From the NCBI GenBank assembly GCA_964019155.1, contig OZ025245.1, forward strand, positions 8,708,431 to 8,772,430: a stretch of DNA of 64,000 nt, written 5' to 3'. Shown piece by piece: positions 26,209-38,850 of the stretch. A program made the translations under genes and the position numbers. This DNA comes from Osedax fenrisi (Eukaryota; Annelida; Polychaeta; Sabellida; Siboglinidae). Position 1 is the first letter of the stretch. Every line of letters begins with the position of its first letter. The notes beneath the pieces are model-generated. The model was not told the origin of the DNA and did no database searches. It was given only the letters and a program-made list of their open reading frames with translations.

Positions 26209-27078
26209 TATATATATATATATATATACATGTATATACATCATATATATACATAGTGTACTATGTATATATTTATCACAACATAGTTATAATGCAGTGG
26301 CCATATAAAGTTTATGTAAATACATAGTTTATATTAATTATAGTGTGTGTGTGTGTGTGTTTAATATCAGCCTAGGGGCGTACATTTAATTAGCTAATTA
26401 AATGAATACCTCCATAGCGCTAGAGAGATCTCGTCTGCATACTTTCGCTGCAGTCGAGCGCACGAACGAACGCATCAACGAGCGCGCGCACATCTATTGA
26501 CAGCGAGGTAATACATTACCCGATGCCCATGCTACACCTCTAGGTAACGACATGCCAGCAGCAGTTGTGACGTCACCACGCCCTATAGTTATATAACTAT
26601 GGTTATATAATAGGATCGTTATTGTTGTGAGGGGTACCCGCGATGATTGTCCCTTGAAGCCGTCGCTTTAATTACCCGATACACACCCGAGGGTAAACTA
26701 TATTTCGTTATCTTTTCGTTAATATATGTTAATATACTTTAATCTACCTATATATATACATTTAGAAAATCGTATGTGCTTAAATAAAGAATCAATCAAT
26801 ATAATATAATTTAATTTATATTAGATTATATTAGTTAGATTAGAAAATTAGAAAAATGAATTAACAATTTGTTCTTATTGAAATACTTTTTACTGAACTA
26901 CTATAGACTAATATCACGGTATGCATGCATAACAAAGAAGTTTTCTATACAAACACCAATAGAAATGTGAACACATATAACGTTATAATTGTATTGTTTG
27001 TGACATATTTTACGTGTTGAATTCAAAGTGGATATCGAATGTCAAATATGTGGCTGATGTTGTCGTGTTTGCATATAT

Positions 27079-27132
<54 letters not shown>

Positions 27133-27963
27133 AGATCTCTATATAGATCTCTATAAATGAATAGATAAATAACTCGGTATGTTTTAAAATTATATACCAC
27201 TTTTAAATAATTGTTGTCAAGCATATATACCTCATAACATACAGTGTATACCATAACATGTTTGGTATACTAATATATATATATATATATACATTGTAAA
27301 CTGTACACGGTATATTGTACATTGTACTATGTATAATATATACTATAGTGTATATACAAACTATACACTGAATTCAACGTATGTACATATGTAGGTATGT
27401 ACCAATAGGTATGCATATGTATATGAATAATATAGGAAACTATATCGAGTATATATATATATATATATTGTCTGAAATCAATAACAATTTAATTTCATAG
27501 AAATACAATTCTATTTTAATATACAAATGCTACACGTTTCGACTACGCGCGTATAATGATTGATATGAATCTATGATGAAAAACAACAACATTTGCAGTG
27601 TGCTCGATTAGTGATAGATATTATGTAATATTTAATCGATATTATCTATGTTCACCTTTAACAATACACACACAATCACGTATATCGTTCTAAATCATGT
27701 GTGTTACCTGTGGAATCGTATACCATATCATAATATATAGTATAGTATATAGTAAATATACTAATATATAGTATACTAATATATTAGGTAAACATACAAA
27801 TAAATAAACAAAAATATGTAAGAAAAAATAGATATGAATTGATACCCAAATCGACATGGTACAACAATTAACATTGGGTTTACATTTAATAACGAAACGC
27901 ATTTATTTATGCACGCCGAACGGTATCTGTATACCTATTATAGTATATAACTTTAATGTATGT

Positions 27964-28015
<52 letters not shown>

Positions 28016-28855
28016 CGTATACGCATACCTATATATTGCGTATATGTAATAAATCTGTAGCCTATATTAGACATGTGATTAATGAGTTAAACTAGTGAGG
28101 TATCGCCCCCTATATTCAATACATATCATTACGGTCATTAACTATACCTTAGGAGCTAAACGACTTCTATAGATAACTGTGGATGTCATGCGCAATGAGA
28201 TGTGGTAATACCAAGATTTTTTAAAGAAAAGATATAACCATAGATTTATAGATTTATATATAAATATATAAAAATAAACTATAGTTTATTTATAATATAC
28301 AAATATATGGATATAACTCTCACGCAAAATCGTGTAATTCTATTTTTGTATACAAAAACCAACAGCGCCACCTATATAGGGTCAATTTTCGTAATGTGTT
28401 ATTTATAATGTAAATTCGTTACAAACTATGAATTTTAAAATGAAAAATAGTATGCTTTCAATTATTATTTGTATGATGAAAATTAAGTGTTCATAACAAA
28501 GCAATATGATATGTTGGTTTTAAATGCTATAAATATCTATGTGGCGAGTAAAAGATATTTTATATTGCATGTAATTTAATAGAGCAAAGAAAACATTGTA
28601 GTATGCAAATAACGACAAACCTACATCGATTTCGATACTGCTGCTAGCAGCGGGGTGTATGAATACAAATTACATTGCGTAGATATATCTCTATATCCCA
28701 GATATATCCCTATAGGGAGTGTTATCTTGGCATCGCAAAATCTTTGGAGCTAGAGAGAAGTGCATATATGAACGAGAGAATTTGTATTTATCTCAAGCTA
28801 TATGGTTACATGCATAGATTTATAGATTACCTAGATTGGCAGTCACGTGATTTTA
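26209..28855. other. Intronic sequence, no gene recognised
   Basis: A CpG-richer patch at about 26440-26680 (with CGAGCGCGCGCAC) might be regulatory but has no supporting signal. (TA)n tracts occur at about 27083-27118, 27453-27470 and 27976-28012. Near 28733-28757 the end of one micro-palindrome family (AAAATCTTTG) abuts the start of the other (GAGCTAGAGAGAA). Confidence 0.5.
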
Positions 28856-29142
28856 CTTCAATAGACATGGTGTCTAGATTTAGGTATCTTAAGATGGCCG
28901 ACCATCACATATACATTATTATTTAATCAAATTAAATGTTGCAATTATATTGCAGTATAAATATAATATTATGAATGTTTATTTTTATATAATTGAAAAT
29001 CACTTTATAAGCGAATATAGAAAAAAAATTCAAATATATTTTAAAATCAATATTTGTTTGAATATTTGATATTAAATGCATGCGTCATGTCGTGGTCGGC
29101 CATCTTAAGATACTTAAAATCGAGGCACCGTGTATGTTGAAG
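28856..29142. mobile_element. MITE with TIRs of about 45 bp (ATCTTAAGATGGCCGACCA)
   Basis: The left arm CTTCAATAGACATGGTGTCT..ATCTTAAGATGGCCGACCA is matched, inverted and with a few differences, by the right arm ending GGCACCGTGTATGTTGAAG. The interior is AT-rich and non-coding. I could not fix a TSD, so the superfamily is open. Confidence 0.65.
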
Positions 29143-29181
29143 AAGTTTATATTATCGAGATATATAAATACCGATCTAGGT

Positions 29182-29222
<41 letters not shown>

Positions 29223-30591
29223 TTCTATGTGACGTTACTGGAGGAATGGCGTTAATATAGAATAGGATAACACGATTAGTATACGACTATATATAGTCGT
29301 AGACTATAGTCTAAAGTCTATATTAAAGTATGTATGTTATCCCCTATGTGTTACTATTATAAAACAGGTGGTTAAAGTAGAATACTATAGTATACTCAAA
29401 GGGCTTTTTTATACTATAATGTAGACGGTAGTGGAGGTACGAAGTGTAAATGCTCTCTATAGTAATGTAGATAAGTGGCAACAATTGTTGAAACCATTAA
29501 TGGTACATCGTACATCTTATTATTAATGGTGGGCATGATAAATAGGCGTATTTAGACAGGTTACACAGGTTACACAGTTTACACAGGTTACACAGGTTAC
29601 ACGGGTTCGACCACCTCGGTGACAAGTAATCAGTGCGTCACGTGATGCTAATCATGTTAGCGGAACGACCGCACTTAGCTGTCACTTTCAGTGTACAACG
29701 ACCCACCTCTCTAAAGATAGAGGATATCTCCTAGCTCTCTATAGAGGATATAGAAGCTATAACCTCTCTCTAGCCTCTCTATTCTCTATCTAACTCGTAT
29801 ATCTACAGCCTTTAGAATACGAAATACCATCGATGAGGTAATTAACATTCGAGCTGATCCGATAAATTATATATATATATATATATACTTATGTGATTAT
29901 TATTAGATAGCTTACTTAGGTAACTATAGTAATTCGTATATATCAATGCTTTTAGATTAATTGTCGGTTCCTTCTGTATACACAATATATTGTCCGCGGA
30001 TCTTGGGTATCACGACCTATTTGATAGTATATTTGTTTGAGTGCAGCTATAAGCATAGCTTTGTATTGTACCTACTTTATAAGTAAACTATAACTATGGA
30101 TATAAGAATATGTTTAAAGTATCGCATTCTATCGGGTATGTGAGTATTGTCATATTTGTTACACATATATGTATATATATATATATATATATACATATAT
30201 GTGTGTGTGCGACCAACATATTGCGATATCATTTCGCAGCACTTATAAATAAACGATAACTTAGCCGACATATTGGACGAATTGGCCTCTTCCGCAGCCC
30301 ACCCGACTCCAATACAGTGATCTATCTCTGTACCTATATGTAATGTGTTGATAGCACATACTGTATTAATAATACAAATGTCGTTAATCGATGATTAATG
30401 ATCACTGAATTAGAGACCGGGGTGTTACTCCTAGTAGATCAAACACGTCACGTGATGCGGGCGACACCTGGCGGGCGGGCGGGCGTTTATCGAATCGTAA
30501 TGAATGATCGTTTTTTGATGACGCCTCAGTTATGTTACAACAAACACCCACATATACGCGCACACTCACAGTACATATGAGATTGCACACA

Positions 30592-30626
<35 letters not shown>

Positions 30627-30807
30627 GCACACACACATAATGCATAGGTAGTCTACCTAGACTGATAATATCGTTATTATCATTATTATCCGATGTATGT
30701 TTTTATAGCGCCAGAACAAAGACCACAAAGTCCTCGATTTTATAACACACACACCTATAGCTTGTGTATATTCTATTAGTTTAAATACGAATATGTAAAG
30801 AGGAATA

Positions 30808-30839
<32 letters not shown>

Positions 30840-31143
30840 GCAAATTAGAGTTCGTATATATATTTGATTAATCAAAGACATGTTGAATATAACAACATAA
30901 ATGATACAATAACTAAAACAGACGGTAATAAATATAAATATAAACTTATTGAATATATCATTATGATGTATCATTAGCTATACTGATATAATATTAAAGA
31001 GTATAGTTATGCAAAACGATGTGCTGTTAACATATGGAACGAAGAGATAAATCAATAAACTGTAGTGATCAAAATTATCTGCATCAGAGGAAATGCCAAT
31101 AGGATTTAACAAGATGTCCGATAATTGAATAGTAAATTATGTC
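29143..31143. other. Intronic sequence, no gene recognised
   Basis: Contains (TA)n at about 29187-29220 and 30172-30192, a GGTTACACA-type tandem repeat at 29556-29604, polypurine/polypyrimidine AGAGGATAT motifs at 29700-29790, and (CA)n at about 30586-30638. Confidence 0.5.
29556..29604. repeat. 10-bp tandem repeat CAGGTTACA
   Basis: About five head-to-tail units of ACAGGTTACA, one with GTTT in place of GGTT. Confidence 0.85.
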
Positions 31144-31632
31144 CGCTCGCTATCTCTGCAATGGTTACTTTTTGTACACCGACTTATATACTGTTCAGTG
31201 TATATTTAATTATATTTCAATGATTTAAATCCTTGAGTCAATGATATAATGGATATTTATTCGTCTGTCAAATAAAAATGCATTTATATTTTTAAATTGT
31301 ATTAGTATATAAATATGTTATTAAAAATATAAATTTATTTACAAATTTAGTTCATATTAAACATTTTTTTTTATATAATTCATGTCGATATTAAAAATAA
31401 TATATTATTTTATATAGGAGATATGTATTAAATTATATTATAAATTCAATATAATCGAAATCTATATTGATATCATTGATTTAAAAACAAGTTGTTGCAT
31501 TGATTTTTGTATCAAATTCAAATTTGCAAATTGTACTACAGGACCATGAATCATATATTGCAATACGATAAAATCACTCAAGCGGAAAATAAAGTTTCAC
31601 AAAATAAACATTACCAGACGTCTTGTTATTGG
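31144..31632 (+). repeat. Unclassified dispersed repeat, copy 2 of 3
   Basis: Starts CGCTCGCTATCTCTGCAATG and ends ACCAGACGTCTTGTTATTGG. It shares its start, the ACAAGTTGTTGCATTGAT region and the CGATAAAATCACTCAAGCGG end block with 22375-22865 and 45613-46122. Confidence 0.7.
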
Positions 31633-31816
31633 TTATATTTAGTTTTTGTTTTGTTTTTAGTAGTATTATTTTAATATGTTATTCATATTTGTATTAGATG
31701 TTGTTTAGTATATGTTATGATGATAAAGAAGTTGAAAATCAATATTAAAATTCTATATATGTTGTATGTTTACACCCTTCTGAATGTATATATATGTATA
31801 TATTCATTAGTAAATT

Positions 31817-31855
31817 CAAAGATTTTCCAAAGGAAAATCCTTTGGAAAATCGTTG
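31817..31855. mobile_element. Palindromic micro-insert, CAAAGATTTTCC family, copy 2
   Basis: A 39-bp hairpin CAAAGATTTTCC..GGAAAATCGTTG with a central AAAGGAAAATCCTTT. GTAAATT flanks it exactly on both sides (31810-31816, 31856-31862). Confidence 0.6.
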
Positions 31856-31962
31856 GTAAATTTATAATTATATATAAGCGTATGCATTAATGTTTATTGA
31901 ATAAAATGAATACGTGTTTCGAGTGTGATAGATGTGTCTGGAGTGTTAGTGGACTGTTGGCA

Positions 31963-32001
31963 TAGAGCTAGAGAGAAATAGAGCTTTCTCTCTAGCTCTA
32001 T
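31963..32001. mobile_element. Palindromic micro-insert, TAGAGCTAGAGAG family, copy 2
   Basis: A near-perfect palindrome of about 39 bp: TAGAGCTAGAGAGAAA, then inverted TTTCTCTCTAGCTCTA. The 11-bp sequence GACTGTTGGCA is present exactly on both sides (31952-31962, 32002-32012). Confidence 0.65.
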
Positions 32002-32097
32002 GACTGTTGGCAAGGAGTGTTGTCCTTGTTGCTGTTGGTGTATGTTCTGGTGGTGGTGGTATTCATATAGGTGTATATATATATATATATATTGAGT

Positions 32098-32217
32098 AAG
32101 CCCTAACATATAGGGGCTACAGAGGGCAAGCCCTACAATGTAGGGGCTACATAGGGAAAGCCCTACAATGTAGGGGCTACAGAGGGCAAGCCCTACAATG
32201 ATATAGGGGCTACAGAG
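32098..32217. repeat. Four tandem 30-bp units, each a hairpin
   Basis: Units at 32098, 32128, 32158 and 32188 each contain AGCCCTACAATGTAGGGGCT, itself an imperfect palindrome, followed by ACAGAGGGCA. Each unit could fold into an 8-9 bp stem. The first and last units carry small differences (ACATA, ATATA) in the loop. Confidence 0.9.
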
Positions 32218-33001
32218 ATGTGTAACTTACACCTGGGTACGACATATAAAGATATCGTGTGTACTATGCGTTATCATGATACGCTGCAGTGTTGCATGCA
32301 TGCTATATTGTCACACGCTCGCTGCAGTACAAGATACCGGCTGACACTACGTGTATCTACACACATACCCATACACATACCCATACACACACACATACAC
32401 ATACCCACACACACATACCCACACACATACGCACACTATATCGAGCGAATACGTACTGAGCGATGGCATATCGCGACCTGAATATTAAATGAGTCTTTTG
32501 TGATGGTACACCACTTTCAACGTTATCATTGTGTATGTATGTGTGTGCATTTATGTAATTAGAAATATATATATATATATATTAATCGAATAACTAACAC
32601 GTGATTAATACATATCTATATGATCAGTTGCATACACATATGTGCAGTGCATACTATGCGCAATGCACTGCACACGCATACATGTATAACTATAAATATA
32701 ACTATAGATAAATACATCGTAATTTATTATCTGAAATAAAAAAGATGCACTCGATTTTCTTCAAATAAAACCTCTAACTTCCCTCGCTTAATCTCATAAG
32801 TTCAAGTCACTAATAATGCATCACCTTATATTACACGTTTACTATAAAGTACTTAATTCACAGTATAGCTATACCTATATATTGTATACAATATTGTATA
32901 ATATAGTACATAAATATGTTATTTATAATTAGCGCATTGACAAACGGAGTTAGTAAAAAGAGTTACTATGATTACTATGTATGAGTGAATGTTCGTATTT
33001 A

Positions 33002-33053
<52 letters not shown>

Positions 33054-34984
33054 ACGAAATATATAAGTGATATCTAAGGGAATTATATCACTATAAGGGA
33101 ATCCACACTATCGCCATATACCCATACTTTTATGTATACGCTCAGGTAGTAATACTATAGTAGTACGTATAGAATACGGAATAGTACACACTATTAACAA
33201 TAGGACATGTGTTATGTAATCCGATGTGATATGTCCTTTGATGTGGTTGCAGTTACCTCCTTCGCGATGTGTACCTATATGTAATGATGTGTAGTGTTGT
33301 AAGTGTGCAGTGTGTTATATAACAAGAGGGGGGGTTATCGTTAGGAGAGGGTATGGGAGGAGTGAGAGCAGGTTAACGGAATTCATTTCATCATAATACT
33401 TGGAATATGAGTCAACAATTGATATGAATGTACTTATGAAAAGTGTCTTTATATCGATACTGCGCATACGTTTTATCGAGTTTTATGAATTAGGACAGGA
33501 CTACGTCTGCCTGTTATTATAATCGTATATTGTTCAACGAAGTTATGTCATGGTTGAATAACTTCGCGATATATTATAGGCGTGTCGTTGTCTGTTAGAA
33601 TTGTGGGCGTGATGTATACTTTATAATTATAATTATAACAACAAATAGGTATTCCCGTTATCGATGGTCCCATTAATGTGGTGAATTCACTGAAGTAGGA
33701 TGGCATTCCACTGAATCGTGGATATGTTTAGACGTACAAACCACGGAATCGATTAACAGTTACTATTTCGTGAGATAGAGATCAAAGGATGTTCAAACCG
33801 GCTATCATAATTAAAGAGTGGCAGTTATGCACTCCTATGTATTTAGTGAAAGTTACGTCATCGGTCACGTGTTGGTCATGTGACTATATCGCTCTATATC
33901 GTGTACTACACGTGGTTATCACGTGATGTTGTTTATAGTTATCGTCATATTCGTAGTACACGAATTCTTGAATTACGTATACATTACATATGTATTTAAA
34001 GTATGATTGCTATTATAAACCCATCGGAAAATACAGTATAATGATAATTATGTCATTGTAATTATGATTTCTAATGCATTTTTACATAATACATCTCATA
34101 ATAATACTGTAGAAGTTACAACTTACTACGATATTAATTATTTGTGTATTACGTAATATCGTAGCCGATGTTACACGAGATTACACGAGATTGTACGAGA
34201 TTGTACGAGATATTACAAGATGTCACGATCTAAATATTGATAATAACAATATTCTCAAGAGAATAATTGATTATTATAATAGAACGCATATCGATATGTA
34301 CACGATTATTAATATTGCATAATACACACTTCAGTAATAGTGCTCATGTGCACATGTGTGCCTGTATAGTATATCATACTTAGGTATACTTAATGATAGT
34401 ATAGTTGAGAATATCTGATGAATAAACGTAATCAATAGATTGTGATTTATATATTTATATTTATATATATATAATATTTATTTAAGTGAAACTAATTACA
34501 TGTATTATTGATATACGTTAATTATGTATAGAACTGAGTATGTCCTAAACTATAGTGTATACATATATATATACGACCTATACCGTGGGTCTTACAATGT
34601 GGGTACTACAGTGTGGGCCTTATAGTGTAGCATCTATAGGAACTACACAATATATCTAAACTACATATGCCATACTATATATAGTCAAATATAACTTTAT
34701 ATATAGTTACGTATGCATTTGTAACATCGATATAAAGACAGTTTATTTATTTATATCGATGTTTTATATATGTGTATTATTTATGCGAGCGTCTATTTAG
34801 ATACCGATAATATATGCGTGTGAGAATTAATTATAAATCATTGAATTACATACGCGCATCTCTCTCACTCTAATTAAATGTACGCATTATACACATATAT
34901 TGGTTATTAGAGGTCGGCCGCTATCCTATCATTAGCTTGTGATCGCTAATTAAATGTATGCCAATTAAAGCCGCAAGGTGGTGC
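32218..34984. other. Intronic sequence, no gene recognised
   Basis: Contains a CA-rich CCCATACACATA patch at about 32358-32430, (TA)n at 33006-33049, a hairpin CGAAGTTAT..ATAACTTCG at about 33538-33567, and a TTACACGAGA-type 10-bp tandem repeat at about 34170-34222. Confidence 0.5.
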
Positions 34985-35235
34985 TGCGCCGCACGTGACA
35001 CGCCGGGTGATTACTGTCACGTGACATGCTGCTGTTGTTACCCCCACCACCTGACCTCTCCGGTCAAGCGACGTTTCTATTCCCTGGATACCCCGCCGCC
35101 ACTTTATTAGACTACCGCTTCCTCTTCACCCCCCACCCCCACATAGCTCTTCCCCTACACAGCTAGTGTCGTGCCTATAGTTACGTAACTGTACGATTAC
35201 GTAACGAGATGCTGTCACGTGACCCCCGTATGTGG
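34985..35235. promoter_or_regulatory. GC-rich patch with CACGTG E-boxes
   Basis: A GC-rich island in an AT-rich intron, holding GCACGTGAC, GTCACGTGAC (twice) and ACCCCCACCACC blocks plus TTACGTAAC sites. It could be an intronic enhancer or promoter, but no exon can be tied to it. Confidence 0.25.
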
Positions 35236-35902
35236 TTACGTAATCCGGCCGAGGCGTTCGCGTTTAATCGTTATTACTCGAGTTTTAATTATTTATCGTG
35301 ACGTAATCCACTACTACTATAGTAGTGGAGATGTTACTATAGTACACCAACACTACATTACCTACTATACTATGCATATTGTATATATATTGTATATATA
35401 TACAAGTACGTATATGTAGCCCAAAGTACAGCCCACGTATGCACGAGCGAACACACATAACAGAACAGCATACATTATTAATGTTCCGATTAGATATCAC
35501 GGAGTAAACGCTCCCCAAGGTTTCAGATAATGAAGCTATTGTTAGAGTGTACAATGTACACCTAATACGTACACACACACATTGTATACGCATGCGTATA
35601 CACACATACATATAGATATATAGTTATACGTATAAAAGAGCATACTATATTACATATACTATATATAGTATATATAGTATTATTAAAATTACTTTAATAA
35701 TATTTGTATTTGTAAACATTACTTTAATTAAACAAGAATTACATGTTTAGATTGTTGGACTGCAATCGAATATAATCCACACACACATGCATAGCAATCC
35801 AGTATATAAAGCCACGGGACCCCTTGCCACCGTTAACCTGCAGCTAGAGATGTAGTTCGCATTACTTGACATAACCCGGTAGCCTACATTATATAATGCG
35901 TC

Positions 35903-36223
35903 ATCCTAGACTATGATTCATAGGCTACATAGTAGGCTATAGCATAGGATATGATTCATAGGCTACAGCATAGGCTTCATCCTATAAGCCTCATTAGGCT
36001 ATTATTCATAGGCTTCTGAACCGGCCCCAGCATAGGCTTCAGCATAGGTTTCATCCTATATGCTTCAGTATAAGCTATGATTCATAGGCTTCAGAATAGG
36101 TTGCAGCATAGGTTTCATCTTGGGCTTCATCCTAGGCTTCAGAGCATAGACTATGATTCATAGGCTACATCATATACTATGATTCATAGGCTACATCATA
36201 TACTATGATTCATAGGCTACATC
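35903..36223. repeat. Degenerate minisatellite (GATTCATAGGCTACAT)
   Basis: About a dozen diverged iterations of an ACTATGATTCATAGGCTWCA-type unit. The last three are nearly identical with a 26-bp period (about 36151-36223). Older, more diverged units are on the left. Confidence 0.85.
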
Positions 36224-36730
36224 GTAGTGGGGATGTTATAAACTATAGCCGAAGTGTCCGTGTGTGTGTGTTTACATGCGTATCGCACAGTGTGACGCGC
36301 ACACCGACTATAATACGCACACGTGTGTGTGCATGAGTATATAGGTCAAGGGTTATAGGTCACCGAGGTGTCACGCGCGCTACATTATTTATAGAACTTC
36401 AAATACATTATATTTAGATACCTCGCGGAATATAAACAAACCTATATAGGTTATCAATGTGTACGCGTGCGTTTGTATGCGTATGTGTATGCATGTGTGA
36501 GAGAGAGAGGAGGCAACCATGACAGGAGCTATTAACCGACATGTATACAGTTAACACCGCAGTAGCGAATAGAGAACCTTCCCGAACACGTGATTAGAAT
36601 GTATTCGGCGTGTTTTCGTATTATACTATCTGCAATTCTGTGTGTTACAAACTATATATTTATATAATTGTATATATTGGATATATTTACCTTGTATTTT
36701 ATACCAAATATATAACCTTCACACATACAC

Positions 36731-36769
<39 letters not shown>

Positions 36770-37861
36770 GGTATGTGCGTGTACGTGTGTGTATATGTAT
36801 GTATGTGTGTATACATACATACATATCTGAAGTATGAACATACAGCAATAAGGTGTGCGAGTGCGAGTGTGAAAGATGAAAGAGTGATTGATCCGAGTCG
36901 TTAGCTGACCGTGCGACAATACCGACCGCACCTTAATGTCACACCTCGCAGAGTGTGAACACACACACACAGGTGCGACTTGACATCGTATCAAACACGT
37001 TTGTGTGTGTGTAGGTGTGAGTGACCCATACATTAATTAACTATATATCTATAGAGACACATATTATTAAATAACGTAGTATTTAAAACATATATTATAT
37101 AGAGTACTCACCTTTATCGATAATTATCACACCTATATCTCTGAATCATGCTTATACCTCTACACTACTATATCCCGATGTACCTACACCTATTATTGTT
37201 CACCCCTTAGTTCACCCCTTAGTTCACTACCCCGATACATAGGACTCCCCTACTGTTTACCTATACGATGATGATATCTACAATTAAATCTATTCTATCA
37301 TCACTGTAATAATTATGTAGGTATATATAAAATAAGTATCTATATATATATATTGACTAAGCAGATTTAATGTACGCGAGTAATATGACACGGTATACTA
37401 TACTCTATAGAGTTGTGGATGAAAACAATGAAAAATATGTAAATATTATAATATTTAGCTTTCAGAACGAAAAATATATCGAATCTATTATTCTTATTTA
37501 TATTTACTATACCATTATAGAAAACTTCTAATAAATGAGTATTATTATTATTATTATTATTTGACACATATATTATAAATATGATATGTACATAAACCAC
37601 AATGTATTACTATAGTATCTACCTGCTACTATAGCACACACAGGTTCAACTATAGTACATGTTGTTCACCAATAAGTATAAAAGACGAGGTATTAAATGA
37701 CATAATAAGTATTAGTTCAGTGGTCATGTTTGTGGCTGTACCAGTAGGTGGTATTCGTTACATCATTAACTCTACATCCACTGAGCCTTTACACTAGCTC
37801 TCGTACTTGTAAGCGGGAGGTCGCGAGTTCAACTCCCGGCGGCGGCAACTTAAAAGGGAAG
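36224..37861. other. Intronic sequence, no gene recognised
   Basis: Contains (GT)n/(TA)n patches at 36725-36810, a TTCACCCCTTAG 13-bp repeat near 37196-37230, and (ATT)n near 37543-37560. At about 37812-37850 a B-box-like GAGTTCAACTCCC precedes GGCGGCGGCAAC, but no tRNA fold can be completed. Confidence 0.45.
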
Positions 37862-38086
37862 CTAAGTAAATATCGCCCGTGTTCTTAACTCTCCCGTTAT
37901 AACGACTCCCCGACGTAACCGTACACGTATAACTCGCGTCGACCCGCCCTCTGGGGACCGGTTAACGCGTCGAAACACGACCGGATGTCGTGTATTCGAC
38001 GTTTGTTTGACGTGTTTGATGCGGTAAACAATGAGAATAACAACGAAAGCGAACGTAATCACTAAAGCGTATGTCCTATAGGACAC
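37862..38086 (-). CDS. Candidate small single-pass membrane protein, unverified
   Basis: A 74-codon ATG-to-stop frame in an unusually CpG-rich patch. The first third reads YALVITFAFVVILIVYRI, a good 18-residue hydrophobic segment that could be a transmembrane helix or signal anchor. The remainder is strongly basic (KHVKQTSN, FRRVNRS, RVRLRRG). Codons do not show the TAT/ATA monotony of the surrounding microsatellite frames. I recognise no family, and there is no spliced partner or ortholog evidence. It lies inside the inferred SAM-gene intron on the opposite strand. Chance ORF is the main alternative. Confidence 0.25.
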   Translation of the reverse strand: MSYRTYALVITFAFVVILIVYRIKHVKQTSNTRHPVVFRRVNRSPEGGSTRVIRVRLRRGVVITGELRTRAIFT

Positions 38087-38230
38087 GACCGAGTAATTGT
38101 GATCACGCGGTGACTAGTTTTTGTTATATTATTAATGTGCACTATAGTAATTTCATATATGTATAATGTTATATTAATTATGCAATCGGTCATGCTTGAA
38201 TGATATTTATATATAATATATTCATTTTTA

Positions 38231-38310
<80 letters not shown>

Positions 38311-38800
38311 ATCGGATATAATCTAATTAAAGCGAACCCTCAAGAAGGTATAGACCCTATAGGGTATATACGAGGTATATATATACGAGTAATACCTCCT
38401 ATAACCTCGGTTATAGGAGGTATTGCTACGAGTGTGTATGCGATGTACGGCGAACAGTTTACATGTTATGGAAATGTGTGAGGGAATAGGATAATTACTT
38501 TTTACTTGGTGGTTTTAATGAAGGTCTAAGGACTTTATGTTCAGCAGAAATCAAACCTCCACATTACGAATAGTAATCGAACATACATTGGGGTTGGGTG
38601 TGATACTGCTTAAGTTTTGAATAGAACAATAGAACATAGGTAGTTAATAGCATGACAGAAAATAATACTATACAGTTTATAGCCTGTTTATATATGATAG
38701 CTTATATATTAAACCCTATAGGATTTATAGTATAAACGACAGTAGTCTGACCTGGGACATCTCGCTGCAACGTCACACATGTATAACTTTAGCTAATCTA

Positions 38801-38850
<50 letters not shown>

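Noticed and set aside
32098..32217. CRISPR-like array
   Set aside because: Units are contiguous without unique spacers, in a eukaryotic context; it is a minisatellite.
35458..35512. Possible short exon between AACAG and CCCAAG/GTTTCA
   Set aside because: Eighteen codons without a recognisable motif and with a weak donor; not distinguishable from chance.
37714..37850. tRNA gene or SINE with B box GAGTTCAACTCCC
   Set aside because: The T stem pairs poorly, no matching acceptor stem is found, and the nearest A-box-like TAGTTCAGTGGT is about 115 bases upstream, too far without a large intron.
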